From Peptococcaceae bacterium UBA2264 (lineage in GTDB: Bacteria; Bacillota; Desulfitobacteriia; Desulfitobacteriales; Desulfitobacteriaceae): a stretch of 17,660 bases of DNA. The translations under genes were made by a program, and so were the position numbers. The notes below the pieces were generated by a model that ran no database searches, had not been told where the DNA came from, and was given only the letters and a program-made list of their open reading frames with translations. The DNA is taken from the NCBI GenBank assembly GCA_002347475.1, contig DDXI01000175.1:1-17660 (forward strand), written 5' to 3'. The stretch's first letter is position 1. Every line of letters begins with the position of its first letter. Positions 6,248-13,677 of this stretch are shown piece by piece.

Positions 6248-6949
6248 GTGGAGAAAGGCAGAACTGTTAAATTATCGGTTGCAGTTATCATTACGCTCCT
6301 TGCGGTTTTTATTTCAAGCAGTGTCGTTTATTTCATGCAACAGCAAACATTCCAATCAAGCATTCAGGGTTTGAAGGCCCAAAATGAGCAACTTACCCTT
6401 GAGGTGAACAGTTTGAAGAAAGATTCAAGTGGTTTGAATAATGAGAGAAGAGTTGTTATCCAGGAGAAGGCAGATAGAATTCTTTTGGCTATGAAAAATA
6501 AAGACATGAATGCACTGGGCAGTTTTGTTCATCCCCAAAAAGGCTTGCGATTTTCACCATATACGAATATCAACACATCAACTGATTTAATCTTTCCTGT
6601 CGCCGGTATTTCAAGCTTATTTAGCGACAATACAATATATAATTGGGGAAAGTATGACGGTTCCGGAAATCCGATCGATCTTATCTTTAATGATTACTAT
6701 GCAAAATTTATTTACGATAAAGATTTTCTAGCGGCCCCTCAGATCAGTTATAATGAAGTGCTGCAAAGAGGCAATATGATTAATAATATCGCAACGGTTT
6801 ACCCGCAAGGCGTGACGATTGAGTATCATTTTCCTGGCTTTGAAGAGCAATACAAGGGGATGGATTGGGAGAGTCTGAAACTTGTTTTTGAACAATCCGG
6901 CACGGATTGGTATCTGGTAGGAATAATACATGAGCAATGGACTATTTAG
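6248..6949 (+). CDS. membrane-anchored coiled-coil protein of unknown function
   Basis: This encodes a 233-residue protein. One N-terminal transmembrane segment (about 8-30) is followed by a coiled-coil stretch with GLKAQNEQLTLEVNSLKKDS and then an extracellular domain of about 165 residues. That domain contains HPQKGLRFSPYTNIN, two Phe/Tyr-rich strands and a C-terminal DWYLVGIIHEQWTI block. I do not recognise a named domain; similar HPxKGLRFSPY proteins occur in Bacillota as hypothetical proteins. The GTG at 6248 is chosen because a GCGAGGTG site lies about six bases upstream; an in-frame GTG at 6239 falls inside that site. It probably forms an operon with the LapA-like gene. A role as an envelope stress or adhesion factor is only a guess. 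Confidence 0.82.
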   Translation: MEKGRTVKLSVAVIITLLAVFISSSVVYFMQQQTFQSSIQGLKAQNEQLTLEVNSLKKDSSGLNNERRVVIQEKADRILLAMKNKDMNALGSFVHPQKGLRFSPYTNINTSTDLIFPVAGISSLFSDNTIYNWGKYDGSGNPIDLIFNDYYAKFIYDKDFLAAPQISYNEVLQRGNMINNIATVYPQGVTIEYHFPGFEEQYKGMDWESLKLVFEQSGTDWYLVGIIHEQWTI

Positions 6950-7084
6950 TTAATAACACACTCACAGCGGAAATCAGTTGCCTTAACTTTTAGGGATAGA
7001 ACTGTAATTATAGCGTCATACTCATAAAAATAGAGCTCAAAATAAAATCTTAAACATTTTATAGTAAAAAGGGGGGGTATCATT

Positions 7085-7357
7085 ATGAAGTCACATTATG
7101 AGCTGGATGAAAAAACAAGGCAAAGAATTATTGAACTGGTTAAGACCTGCGATAAGCTGGGATTAGGAAATATCAGCTTTAAGTATTATAGAAGAATGCT
7201 GGACTTTTTCCTGTCGGATAAGGGGGACCATTGGCAGTTGGTTGTAGTGCGGCCTTTTGGCAAACGGGACATTTATAAAATTGTTGATGGAATAATTACC
7301 TATGAGTACACTGGAGAAGAGGAGACTGAAGAAGAAGATTCGGAAAAAGAGGATTAA
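7085..7357 (+). CDS. small acidic-tailed hypothetical protein
   Basis: This encodes a 90-residue soluble protein. The N-terminal part (1-30) is predicted helical with Lys/Arg and Glu; the middle has an aromatic patch with FKYYRRMLDFFL and the strand pair WQLVVVRPFG/DIYKIVDGIITYEY; the tail is nearly all Glu and Asp. I do not recognise the family. A run of seven G residues at 7071-7077 precedes the ATG at 7085 by seven bases, a strong ribosome binding site like the one before the LapA-like gene. A terminator hairpin lies downstream at 7450. It probably forms its own transcript. No function can be assigned. Confidence 0.75.
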   Translation: MKSHYELDEKTRQRIIELVKTCDKLGLGNISFKYYRRMLDFFLSDKGDHWQLVVVRPFGKRDIYKIVDGIITYEYTGEEETEEEDSEKED

Positions 7358-7449
7358 CCAGATTTTTATAGGTAAAGGAGGAGATCGTCTTAAAAAGGAT
7401 AAGATTCAAGACGTTTATTCCCTAAAATCACGCACATATTGATACAACT

Positions 7450-7476
7450 GAAAAGTCCGGTATTACTGGGCTTTTC
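7450..7476 (+). terminator. terminator hairpin upstream of fbp
   Basis: GAAAAGTCC (7450-7458) pairs with GGGCTTTTC (7468-7476) with one G-U pair around a 9-base loop, followed by a T-rich stretch. It would end the transcript of the small acidic protein. Confidence 0.6.
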
Positions 7477-7572
7477 TGCATTTTCTGCTCTCAGGGGTTC
7501 GCTACAACTGATAAAATGCAGCCCCTCGGATCAAATGTCAAGAATGTGAACACTTTCACAACATAAAAGATT

Positions 7573-7602
7573 TTTATTAAATCAAAAGAAATGAGATATA
7601 AT
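7573..7602 (+). promoter_or_regulatory. candidate fbp promoter
   Basis: A perfect TATAAT lies at 7597-7602 with a weak TTTATT 18 bases upstream (7573-7578). It overlaps the first in-frame ATG (7591), which argues that translation of fbp begins further downstream. Confidence 0.4.
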
Positions 7603-7626
7603 ATAGAGGATAGGGAGGGTTATAAT

Positions 7627-9600
7627 TTGAATAATTTCACAGTAAAAGAGCTGCTGCTGCAGCAGGATTATCTTGAAATCCTGTCTCAAAAATTCCCCAC
7701 TATCTCACGGGCAGCTACTGAAATCATCAACCTGAAAGCAATCTCGAATTTGCCCAAAGGCACTGAGCACTTCCTTACCGATCTACACGGAGAATATGAA
7801 GCTTTCAACCATATAATGAAAAATGCTTCAGGCGTTGTAAAAAGGAAAATCAATGATGTACTGGGAATGACACTCTCTCAAAATGATATCAATGAGCTTG
7901 CCTCCCTGATTTATTACCCTGAAGATAAGCTTCAACTGGTCAAAGAGAGGGAGGTAAACCTTTCCGATTGGTATGAGATCACCATTTACAGGCTAATTCA
8001 GGTGTGCAGGGACGCTTCGTCAAAATATACACGATCCAAGGTCAGAAAAGCACTTCCTCCGGATTTCGCTTACATCATTCAGGAACTCCTCCATGAGGAT
8101 GAAGACCGGTTCAATAAAAAAGAATACTACAATAAAATCATCGATACAATAGTGGAACTGGATAGGGCTGACGATTTTATTATAAATATCTCCGCCGTTA
8201 TTCAGAGGCTCACTATTGACCATCTGCATATAGTCGGTGATGTCTACGACAGGGGACCAGGACCTCACTTTATTATGGATACCCTGATGAAACACCATTC
8301 CGTGGATATACAGTGGGGAAACCACGACATTCTTTGGATGGGAGCAGGTGCAGGTGACCGCTCCTGTATCTCCAACGTAGTCCGCATATGTCTGAGATAT
8401 GGTAACCTGGATATCCTGGAAGAAGGCTATGGGATTAATCTCTTCCCCCTCGCTACATTTGCAATGACCACCTATGAGGGATATGACTACAGCAAATATA
8501 AACAAAAAATCAGCTCCAGCGATATCGTGCCGGATTCGGATATTGATCTTCTTTCAAAAATGCATAAGGCTATTACTATTATCCAGTTCAAACTTGAACA
8601 TGAAATGGTATTAAACCACCCTGAATATGATATGAATGATCGGTTACTTCTTGATAAAATCAATTATGAGGAACATACCATCAACATTGGAAGTGAAGTA
8701 TACAACCTAAATATCCAGAACTTCCCGACCATTGACCCCAAAGAACCCTGGAAGCTGACCGCAGAAGAAAAATCGGTCATCAACAAGCTCCGGTATTCAT
8801 TTTTGAAAAGCGAGAAGCTCCAAAAACATATCAGGTTCATGTTTGCCAAGGGAAGCATGTATTTAAAATACAACTCCAACCTGTTGTTCCATGCATCCAT
8901 TCCCATGAATTCTGACGGGACGTTTAAAAAGATAAAGCTCAACGGTGCAGAAGAATCAGGAAAGCCTTTATTGGATAAGATGGAGCAATGGGCACGGGAA
9001 GCCTATTTCGGCAGAGAAAGCAAGGACAACTCCACAGATTTTCTTTGGTATCTATGGTGCCATCAGGATTCCCCGCTATTCGGTAAGGACAAGATGGCAA
9101 CCCTGGAAAGGTATTTAATTGATGATAAAACACCTCACAAGGAAAGCTATACCCCTTATTTTACTTTAATCAATGATGAAAAGATTGCGATGATGATCCT
9201 TGAGGAGTTCGGACTTGATCCGGATAATGGGCATATTATCAATGGACATGTCCCTGTGAAGACAGTAAAAGGGGAGAACCCAATAAAAGCCAACGGAAAG
9301 CTATTAGTTATTGACGGCGGATTTGCGAAAGCCTATCAAAGCGAGACAGGGATCGCCGGATATACTCTGATCTATAATTCCTACGGTATGAAGCTGGCCA
9401 GCCATGAGCCTTTCGAATCCGTGGAAAAATCGGTAAACGACGGAATAGATATCCGCTCAACATTAAGCGTTGTTGAGAAGGTAGTTGACAGGAAGATGAT
9501 ATCCGATACTGATATTGGTCAGGAACTAAAAAAACAGATCTATCATCTTGAGATGCTCTTAAGCGCATTCAGTAAAGGTGTTATCAAAGAAAAATTCTAA
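7627..9600 (+). CDS. fbp: fructose-1,6-bisphosphatase, class III
   Basis: This enzyme hydrolyses fructose 1,6-bisphosphate to fructose 6-phosphate in gluconeogenesis, in the cytoplasm. The 657-residue product is close to the usual length for the class III family (PF06874; B. subtilis Fbp is about 670). Visible motifs are INLKAISNLPKGTEHFLTDLHGEY near residues 34-57, GDVYDRGPGPH near 204, and WGNHDILWMGAG near 230. These are the metal-binding DxH, GDxxDRG and GNHD signatures of the calcineurin-like phosphoesterase fold used by this class. The TTG at 7627 is preferred because GGGAGGG at 7613-7619 lies seven bases upstream; the in-frame ATG at 7591 has no ribosome binding site and sits on a TATAAT box. 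The gene stands alone, converging with the GT2 gene. Function is near certain. Confidence 0.96.
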   Translation: MNNFTVKELLLQQDYLEILSQKFPTISRAATEIINLKAISNLPKGTEHFLTDLHGEYEAFNHIMKNASGVVKRKINDVLGMTLSQNDINELASLIYYPEDKLQLVKEREVNLSDWYEITIYRLIQVCRDASSKYTRSKVRKALPPDFAYIIQELLHEDEDRFNKKEYYNKIIDTIVELDRADDFIINISAVIQRLTIDHLHIVGDVYDRGPGPHFIMDTLMKHHSVDIQWGNHDILWMGAGAGDRSCISNVVRICLRYGNLDILEEGYGINLFPLATFAMTTYEGYDYSKYKQKISSSDIVPDSDIDLLSKMHKAITIIQFKLEHEMVLNHPEYDMNDRLLLDKINYEEHTINIGSEVYNLNIQNFPTIDPKEPWKLTAEEKSVINKLRYSFLKSEKLQKHIRFMFAKGSMYLKYNSNLLFHASIPMNSDGTFKKIKLNGAEESGKPLLDKMEQWAREAYFGRESKDNSTDFLWYLWCHQDSPLFGKDKMATLERYLIDDKTPHKESYTPYFTLINDEKIAMMILEEFGLDPDNGHIINGHVPVKTVKGENPIKANGKLLVIDGGFAKAYQSETGIAGYTLIYNSYGMKLASHEPFESVEKSVNDGIDIRSTLSVVEKVVDRKMISDTDIGQELKKQIYHLEMLLSAFSKGVIKEKF

Positions 9601-9632
9601 CCGTAAGCTAAAGAGTTACAGCTCTCAGGATA

Positions 9633-9662
9633 GATGATCTGCTAATAAGCAGAATCGTCATC
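9633..9662. terminator. hairpin between the convergent fbp and GT2 genes
   Basis: TCTGCT/AGCAGA with an outer GATGA/TCATC helix forms a two-part stem (9633-9662). No T-run follows, so it is only a possible terminator for either gene. Confidence 0.35.
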
Positions 9663-9688
9663 GGGCTATTTGTAAAAGAGTTTGTTCT

Positions 9689-10438
9689 TTAAATTTTTCG
9701 AGCAAGGGAGTTATTCTTACCGTTTACGGAATCTCTGCCATGTTTGGAAAGCGTTTTAAATTCGCGTACAGCTTGAAATCCAATTTTTATGATTCTTTTA
9801 ATATTTATCGAATTGGTCCCACCTTGCCTGGGGCGAAATGTTATTGGTATCCAGTGAACTTTTTCCTTCTCTTTTCTTGCCAATACGCTTAGGAGCACAT
9901 TGGCAAGAAAGAAATCAGAAGGTATCTTTTCAATTAGAACTTCAAGTGTTTCCCTTTTCATTAGCCTGTAAGGGGTATTGGCATCTTGAATATAGGTACC
10001 AAAGATTATGAAAAGAATTATTTTCAAGGATTTTGTGACGAAAACTCTAGATAATCCATCTTCCCTTTTATTTCTGCTACCTATTATCAAGTTATAGTGA
10101 TGTCTGCTCTCCCAAAATTTCCAGAAATCCTGAGGAAGGGTTTGACCATCGGAATCTGTTTGAAAGATATAATCTGCCCCTTCCGCCAACGCAAATTTAT
10201 ATGCATACAAACAGGTAGGTCCGTGGCCAGAATTTTCCTTGTTCAGAACAATCAAACGATTGTATTTTTCTATCAGAGAATTTGCCACCTGATAAGTTTT
10301 ATCTTTACTCCCGTCGTTAACTATTATCAGTTTACTATTAACACCTATTTTTTCAACTATTGGATGCCATTCTTCAATTACTGTTTTTATATTTTCCTCT
10401 TCGTTGTAAGCTGGCATAACTATTAACAGGGACTCCAT
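9689..10438 (-). CDS. GT2 glycosyltransferase, DPM1/GtrB-like
   Basis: This encodes a 249-residue family GT2 enzyme of the polyprenyl-phosphate sugar synthase type. MPAYNEEENI (about 8-17) binds the nucleotide sugar, IIVNDGSKDKT (38-48) and the metal-binding TDSDGQ (94-99) are standard GT-A motifs, and NTPYRLMK and FRPRQGGTNSIN match the DPM1/DPMS branch. Unlike GtrB of phage it lacks C-terminal transmembrane helices, so the membrane partner is probably the neighbouring GtrA protein. The reaction is expected to be NDP-sugar plus undecaprenyl phosphate to lipid-linked monosaccharide on the inner face of the membrane. Its ATG lies 65 bases inside the end of the GtrA gene, with AAGGCG as ribosome binding site, so coupling is likely. 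Which sugar it uses is not shown; UDP-galactofuranose from Glf is possible. Confidence 0.9.
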   Translation of the reverse strand: MESLLIVMPAYNEEENIKTVIEEWHPIVEKIGVNSKLIIVNDGSKDKTYQVANSLIEKYNRLIVLNKENSGHGPTCLYAYKFALAEGADYIFQTDSDGQTLPQDFWKFWESRHHYNLIIGSRNKREDGLSRVFVTKSLKIILFIIFGTYIQDANTPYRLMKRETLEVLIEKIPSDFFLANVLLSVLARKEKEKVHWIPITFRPRQGGTNSINIKRIIKIGFQAVREFKTLSKHGRDSVNGKNNSLARKI

Positions 10439-10859
10439 TCTTAACCACGCCTTTCTTAAATGTAAATCGTGTGTTGAGATAGCACTGAATTAACGGAATA
10501 ATTAAAATAGTTAAAACCTTTGAGAATATGACTGGGAAGTTTAGGATTTCAATGAATACAAATAACATAAGCGTACTTATTCCCAGCCCCACAATACCTA
10601 CCCCGTAGAACATCAGGAACCTGGTAAACATTCTGTCTTTGACTTTATAATTAAAAAATGAATTTAATATGAAGTTATTTGTGATTCCTGCACTAACACT
10701 TATGACGTTCGCAAGTGTGTAAGTGAAATGAAAATAACTGGTTAGAGCAATAAATAGTAAAAAATCAATAGCAGCTCCTGTGCCTCCGATTATCAGATAC
10801 AAAATTATTATTCTATACCTCTTAAATAGAATAATAATTAATTCTAATAATTGCTTCAT
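10374..10859 (-). CDS. GtrA-family membrane protein
   Basis: This encodes a 161-residue protein with four transmembrane helices typical of GtrA (PF04138): YLIIGGTGAAIDFLLFIALT near the start, a second helix with LANVISVSAGITNNFILNSFFN, a third with FYGVGIVGLGISTLMLFVF, and a fourth ending in CYLNTRFTF. GtrA proteins are thought to flip undecaprenyl-phosphate-linked sugars to the outer face for serotype conversion, teichoic acid or arabinogalactan decoration. The start is the ATG at 10859, which overlaps the glf stop in ATGA and lies five bases after GGGAGAAG; an upstream TTG at 10874 is rejected. The 3' end extends about 30 residues past the last helix and runs 65 bases into the GT2 gene. It lies in the operon glf, this gene, GT2. 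Confidence 0.9.
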   Translation of the reverse strand: MKQLLELIIILFKRYRIIILYLIIGGTGAAIDFLLFIALTSYFHFTYTLANVISVSAGITNNFILNSFFNYKVKDRMFTRFLMFYGVGIVGLGISTLMLFVFIEILNFPVIFSKVLTILIIPLIQCYLNTRFTFKKGVVKNGVPVNSYASLQRRGKYKNSN

Positions 10860-11968
10860 TGGGACTTCTCCCAACCAGAAACCTTATTAATAGCTGCTTC
10901 AATTACTTGATCCATGTTATAGTACTTGTACTCAGCTAATCTCCCGATAAATAAATACTTGCCAGATCTCTCCATATTCGTTGCTTCATCTAAATACTTC
11001 GCTCTGCGTTGCAGGTTTTCATCAGTTAAAACCACATAATACGGTTCGCCAACTTCGCAGGGATATTCATATAGCAGGGTAGTCTTAGCAGACTTCTCCC
11101 CTAGAAAATGCTTAAATTCAGTTATACGAGTCCAATCATAATCATTCGGGTAATTTACAACCGCAGTTGGTTGGTAGATTTCTTTATCAATGGTCTTAAA
11201 GGATAGATTAAGAGATCTGTACGTAAGCTCTCCGTGCTTTTTGTTGAAAAATTCGTCTAATTTACCAGTGTAAACCGTTAAATTAGTTTCAATCCAATTA
11301 CTCACATGAAAATAATCTGCGCCTAAAAGTATTGAAATGTTTGAATGACTCAGCATCTCGCTTATCACAGAGGTATAGCCTTTAATTGGTATTCCTTGAA
11401 ACCTTTCGGAAAAATACCTTTCATCCCTGTCAAGTCTTATTGGGATCCTTGTTGCCACTTCAGCCGATATTTCTTGCGGATCAATTGCCCATTGTTTTCT
11501 CGTATAGTTTTCAAAAAATAATTGATACAGTCGTTCACCTACCTGGGATACTACGGCATCTCTAAAGTTTCTTACTGGAGCATTATAGCTGGATACTTTA
11601 ACCTCATTTTCGAGAAATTCTTTTAACTGGTCGACACTTATACTCTTGCCAAATAATTTTTCAATAGTATTCGTATTTACTGGGAATGGAACATACTGTC
11701 CCTGAACATAACTTAAAACACGATGTTGATATTGATTAAATTCGCCAAACTGATTAATGAATGACCATATTTTTGAGTTGTTAGTGTGAAATATATGGGG
11801 ACCGTATTTATGAATAGTAATATTGTCAGCATTTTTAAAATCATAGCAGTTGCCGGCAATATTTTTTCGTTTTTCAACCACTAAGACTTTTTTGCCCTTA
11901 TTGGCTAATAAATTAGCTGTGGTTGCTCCGGCCAGTCCGGCCCCTACAACTAGCACATCAAAATTCAT
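10856..11968 (-). CDS. glf: UDP-galactopyranose mutase
   Basis: This flavoenzyme interconverts UDP-galactopyranose and UDP-galactofuranose in the cytoplasm, supplying the furanose sugar for surface glycans. The 370-residue product is of normal length. VVGAGLAGATTANLL (7-21) is the FAD-binding Rossmann motif, and VVEKRKNIAGNCYD follows. YTRKQWAIDPQEIS, the YPNDYDWTRITEFKHF block and FIGRLAEYKYYNMDQVIEAA are family signatures around the active site. The start is the ATG at 11968 with GGGAGG seven bases upstream. It is the first gene of an operon with the GtrA and GT2 genes; its stop overlaps the GtrA start. Upstream lie a TTGACA-type promoter and an inverted repeat. The assignment is near certain; the fate of the galactofuranose is not shown. 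Confidence 0.96.
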   Translation of the reverse strand: MNFDVLVVGAGLAGATTANLLANKGKKVLVVEKRKNIAGNCYDFKNADNITIHKYGPHIFHTNNSKIWSFINQFGEFNQYQHRVLSYVQGQYVPFPVNTNTIEKLFGKSISVDQLKEFLENEVKVSSYNAPVRNFRDAVVSQVGERLYQLFFENYTRKQWAIDPQEISAEVATRIPIRLDRDERYFSERFQGIPIKGYTSVISEMLSHSNISILLGADYFHVSNWIETNLTVYTGKLDEFFNKKHGELTYRSLNLSFKTIDKEIYQPTAVVNYPNDYDWTRITEFKHFLGEKSAKTTLLYEYPCEVGEPYYVVLTDENLQRRAKYLDEATNMERSGKYLFIGRLAEYKYYNMDQVIEAAINKVSGWEKSQ

Positions 11969-12002
11969 TTATAAACCTCCCGTATTATAACAGTTTTATT
12001 GC

Positions 12003-12027
12003 GTATAAGCTTAAGGACCGCTTATAC
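12003..12027. repeat. inverted repeat in the glf leader
   Basis: GTATAAGC (12003-12010) and GCTTATAC (12020-12027) are perfect arms around nine bases. It lies between the likely glf start of transcription and its ribosome binding site. No T-run follows, so an operator is more likely than an attenuator. Confidence 0.4.
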
Positions 12028-12072
12028 TGTACCCTGCGGTAGTTTACAAAACATAGTTAGTCATACCAATAC

Positions 12073-12100
12073 AGATTACATTATCATCTGTGCTTGTCAA
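12073..12100 (-). promoter_or_regulatory. candidate promoter of the glf operon
   Basis: On the minus strand a perfect TTGACA (12100 down to 12095) is followed 16 bases later by TAATCT (12078 down to 12073). The -35 match is perfect, the -10 match is weak. Confidence 0.45.
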
Positions 12101-12149
12101 GATATTTATCGTATTTCCAAATGGAAAGATCGCGCCTCAATCTATTAAT

Positions 12150-12178
12150 TTGTCGCAAAACCATTATATATATCTATA
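12150..12178 (+). promoter_or_regulatory. candidate promoter of the GT-C gene
   Basis: TTGTCG (12150-12155) and TATATG (12173-12178) are 17 bases apart, four of six matches each. Perfect TATAAT strings at 12185-12190 and 12203-12208 lack a -35 partner but are alternatives. Confidence 0.3.
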
Positions 12179-12302
12179 TGATATTATAATATAATAATGT
12201 AGTATAATTTCAAAAAAATTGAATTGAGAGTGGATGCCTCTCTTTCTAATACATTACGGTTGTTTTGGCTTCTTGAACTAACTAAGAAGAGGAGTTAGAT
12301 AA

Positions 12303-13574
12303 TTGAAATCTATTTTTTCACTGGAACGGTATTATTTTTGGATAATAATTACGAGTTTATTTGTGAATTTAACCTGGATTATTTGTATTCCCACCCAACC
12401 ATTTCCTGATTTTCTTTTTTTTCATGAATTAGCTCAACAAATTGCCAAAGGAGGAATTTGGGGAAATACGTTTTACGCAGTAGGTTATCCAGTTTTTTTA
12501 GCCTTTTTTTACCGGCTTTTCGGCTCGAGTTTACTAGTTGCCAAAAGCTTAAATATTGTACTGACTTTTGTTAGTTGCATATTGTTTTTACGCATCTTAA
12601 AAATCCTGCCTCTGAAAGAGTGGACTCGACGCGGGGCTTTTTTAGCCTTTGTTTTTTTCCCCACGAATATATATTACAATAGTATCGTTAGTACAGAGAT
12701 ATTCTTTACATCACTGCTGTTACTTATATTTAATATTTATTTTTCAAATATCAAATATAAGTATTGGCTTATTGGTCTGCTGACAGGTTTAATGAGTTTA
12801 GTTAAACCTTTTTTCCCGGCTTTTGTTCTGATTGTTTTTCTTATAGAATTAATAAGCCAGCATTCCGTTCTTTTAGCTATGAAGAGGGCAGGAATAGTTT
12901 TAATCATTTGTTTATTAGCTATCACGCCCTGGCTTTACCGAAATTACAAGTTAATTGGTGAGTTTACTTACATTTCTAATAACAGCGGAATAATACTATA
13001 TATTAACAATAATTCAGAAAACATTCGCGGTGTCTGGATGCCTGCAGCAGACGTTGCCGGCTCCATAGTCAATAAACCTGAATACCAAACAGCTAACGCT
13101 ACTCAAAAGAATAAAATGTTGAGTAAGGCTGCAAAACAATGGATTATTAATAATCCAGGTAAATTTATGATTTTAGGCTTTAAAAGAATAGACAACACAT
13201 ACTTTCATCCACTCGGAGATTCCGATTTTATCTTTTATGGCACTAATTTTTCGATTAATACCAGTCCAATTTTGACTTATATAGCTGTTGGACTTTGGGT
13301 AATAGTTTTTTTGCCTGGTATTATGGCTATTCTTGTTTTTAGTTTTTATTATTTATATAAGGCTGCCAAAAAAGAATTGCGAACAATTCCTCATGCAGGA
13401 AAAGAAGCAGGATTACTGTTGACCTTTCTAATGTTCACAGGGATATATTTTGTTACAGAGGGACAGACCCGTTATGCTTTTCCCTTAGTATTTATTCTTG
13501 TCTATTTTACTTTCCGCACCCTGACTTTGGGCCAAGATCTCCTTAACCGCAAATTATTCGCAGTGAGGCCCTGA
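12303..13574 (+). CDS. polytopic GT-C-type glycosyltransferase (GT39/ArnT-like)
   Basis: This encodes a 423-residue integral membrane protein with about nine to ten hydrophobic helices. The first loop has FPDFLFFHELAQQIAKGG (about 34-51) followed by YAVGYPVFLAFFYRLFG; an acidic residue in this loop and a GYP motif are typical of GT-C enzymes related to GT39/ArnT. The last helices carry TEGQTRYAFPLVFILVYF, another common signature. Such enzymes take a sugar from a polyprenyl-phosphate donor on the outer face and transfer it to a protein, teichoic acid or polysaccharide. The start is a TTG at 12303 behind AGAGGAG (12288-12294, eight bases). It is divergent from glf-GtrA-GT2, which would supply its lipid-linked donor. 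The acceptor is unknown. Substrate and exact family are inferred. Confidence 0.85.
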   Translation: MKSIFSLERYYFWIIITSLFVNLTWIICIPTQPFPDFLFFHELAQQIAKGGIWGNTFYAVGYPVFLAFFYRLFGSSLLVAKSLNIVLTFVSCILFLRILKILPLKEWTRRGAFLAFVFFPTNIYYNSIVSTEIFFTSLLLLIFNIYFSNIKYKYWLIGLLTGLMSLVKPFFPAFVLIVFLIELISQHSVLLAMKRAGIVLIICLLAITPWLYRNYKLIGEFTYISNNSGIILYINNNSENIRGVWMPAADVAGSIVNKPEYQTANATQKNKMLSKAAKQWIINNPGKFMILGFKRIDNTYFHPLGDSDFIFYGTNFSINTSPILTYIAVGLWVIVFLPGIMAILVFSFYYLYKAAKKELRTIPHAGKEAGLLLTFLMFTGIYFVTEGQTRYAFPLVFILVYFTFRTLTLGQDLLNRKLFAVRP

Positions 13575-13677
13575 ATATATTTTGGATTTCGCTCATTTTG
13601 AAACATTACATCATCTTATTGATTCTTTTCAAGCATTTTACTGAAATTATTTTTCAAATATCTGATTATCACTTGTA

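Larger units (their letters stand above)
11969..12302. other. divergent intergenic region between glf and the GT-C gene
   Basis: The region drives both the minus-strand glf operon and the plus-strand GT-C gene. It holds the promoters described separately, an inverted repeat in the glf leader and a very AT-rich core near 12161-12210 with several TATAAT-like strings. No gene is seen. Confidence 0.5.

Noticed and set aside
8020..8505. 161-residue minus-strand frame inside fbp
   Set aside because: It is a shadow of a certain gene and has no family features.
12161..12210. AT-rich core as a replication origin
   Set aside because: No DnaA-box cluster or iterons; an AT-rich divergent promoter region explains it.
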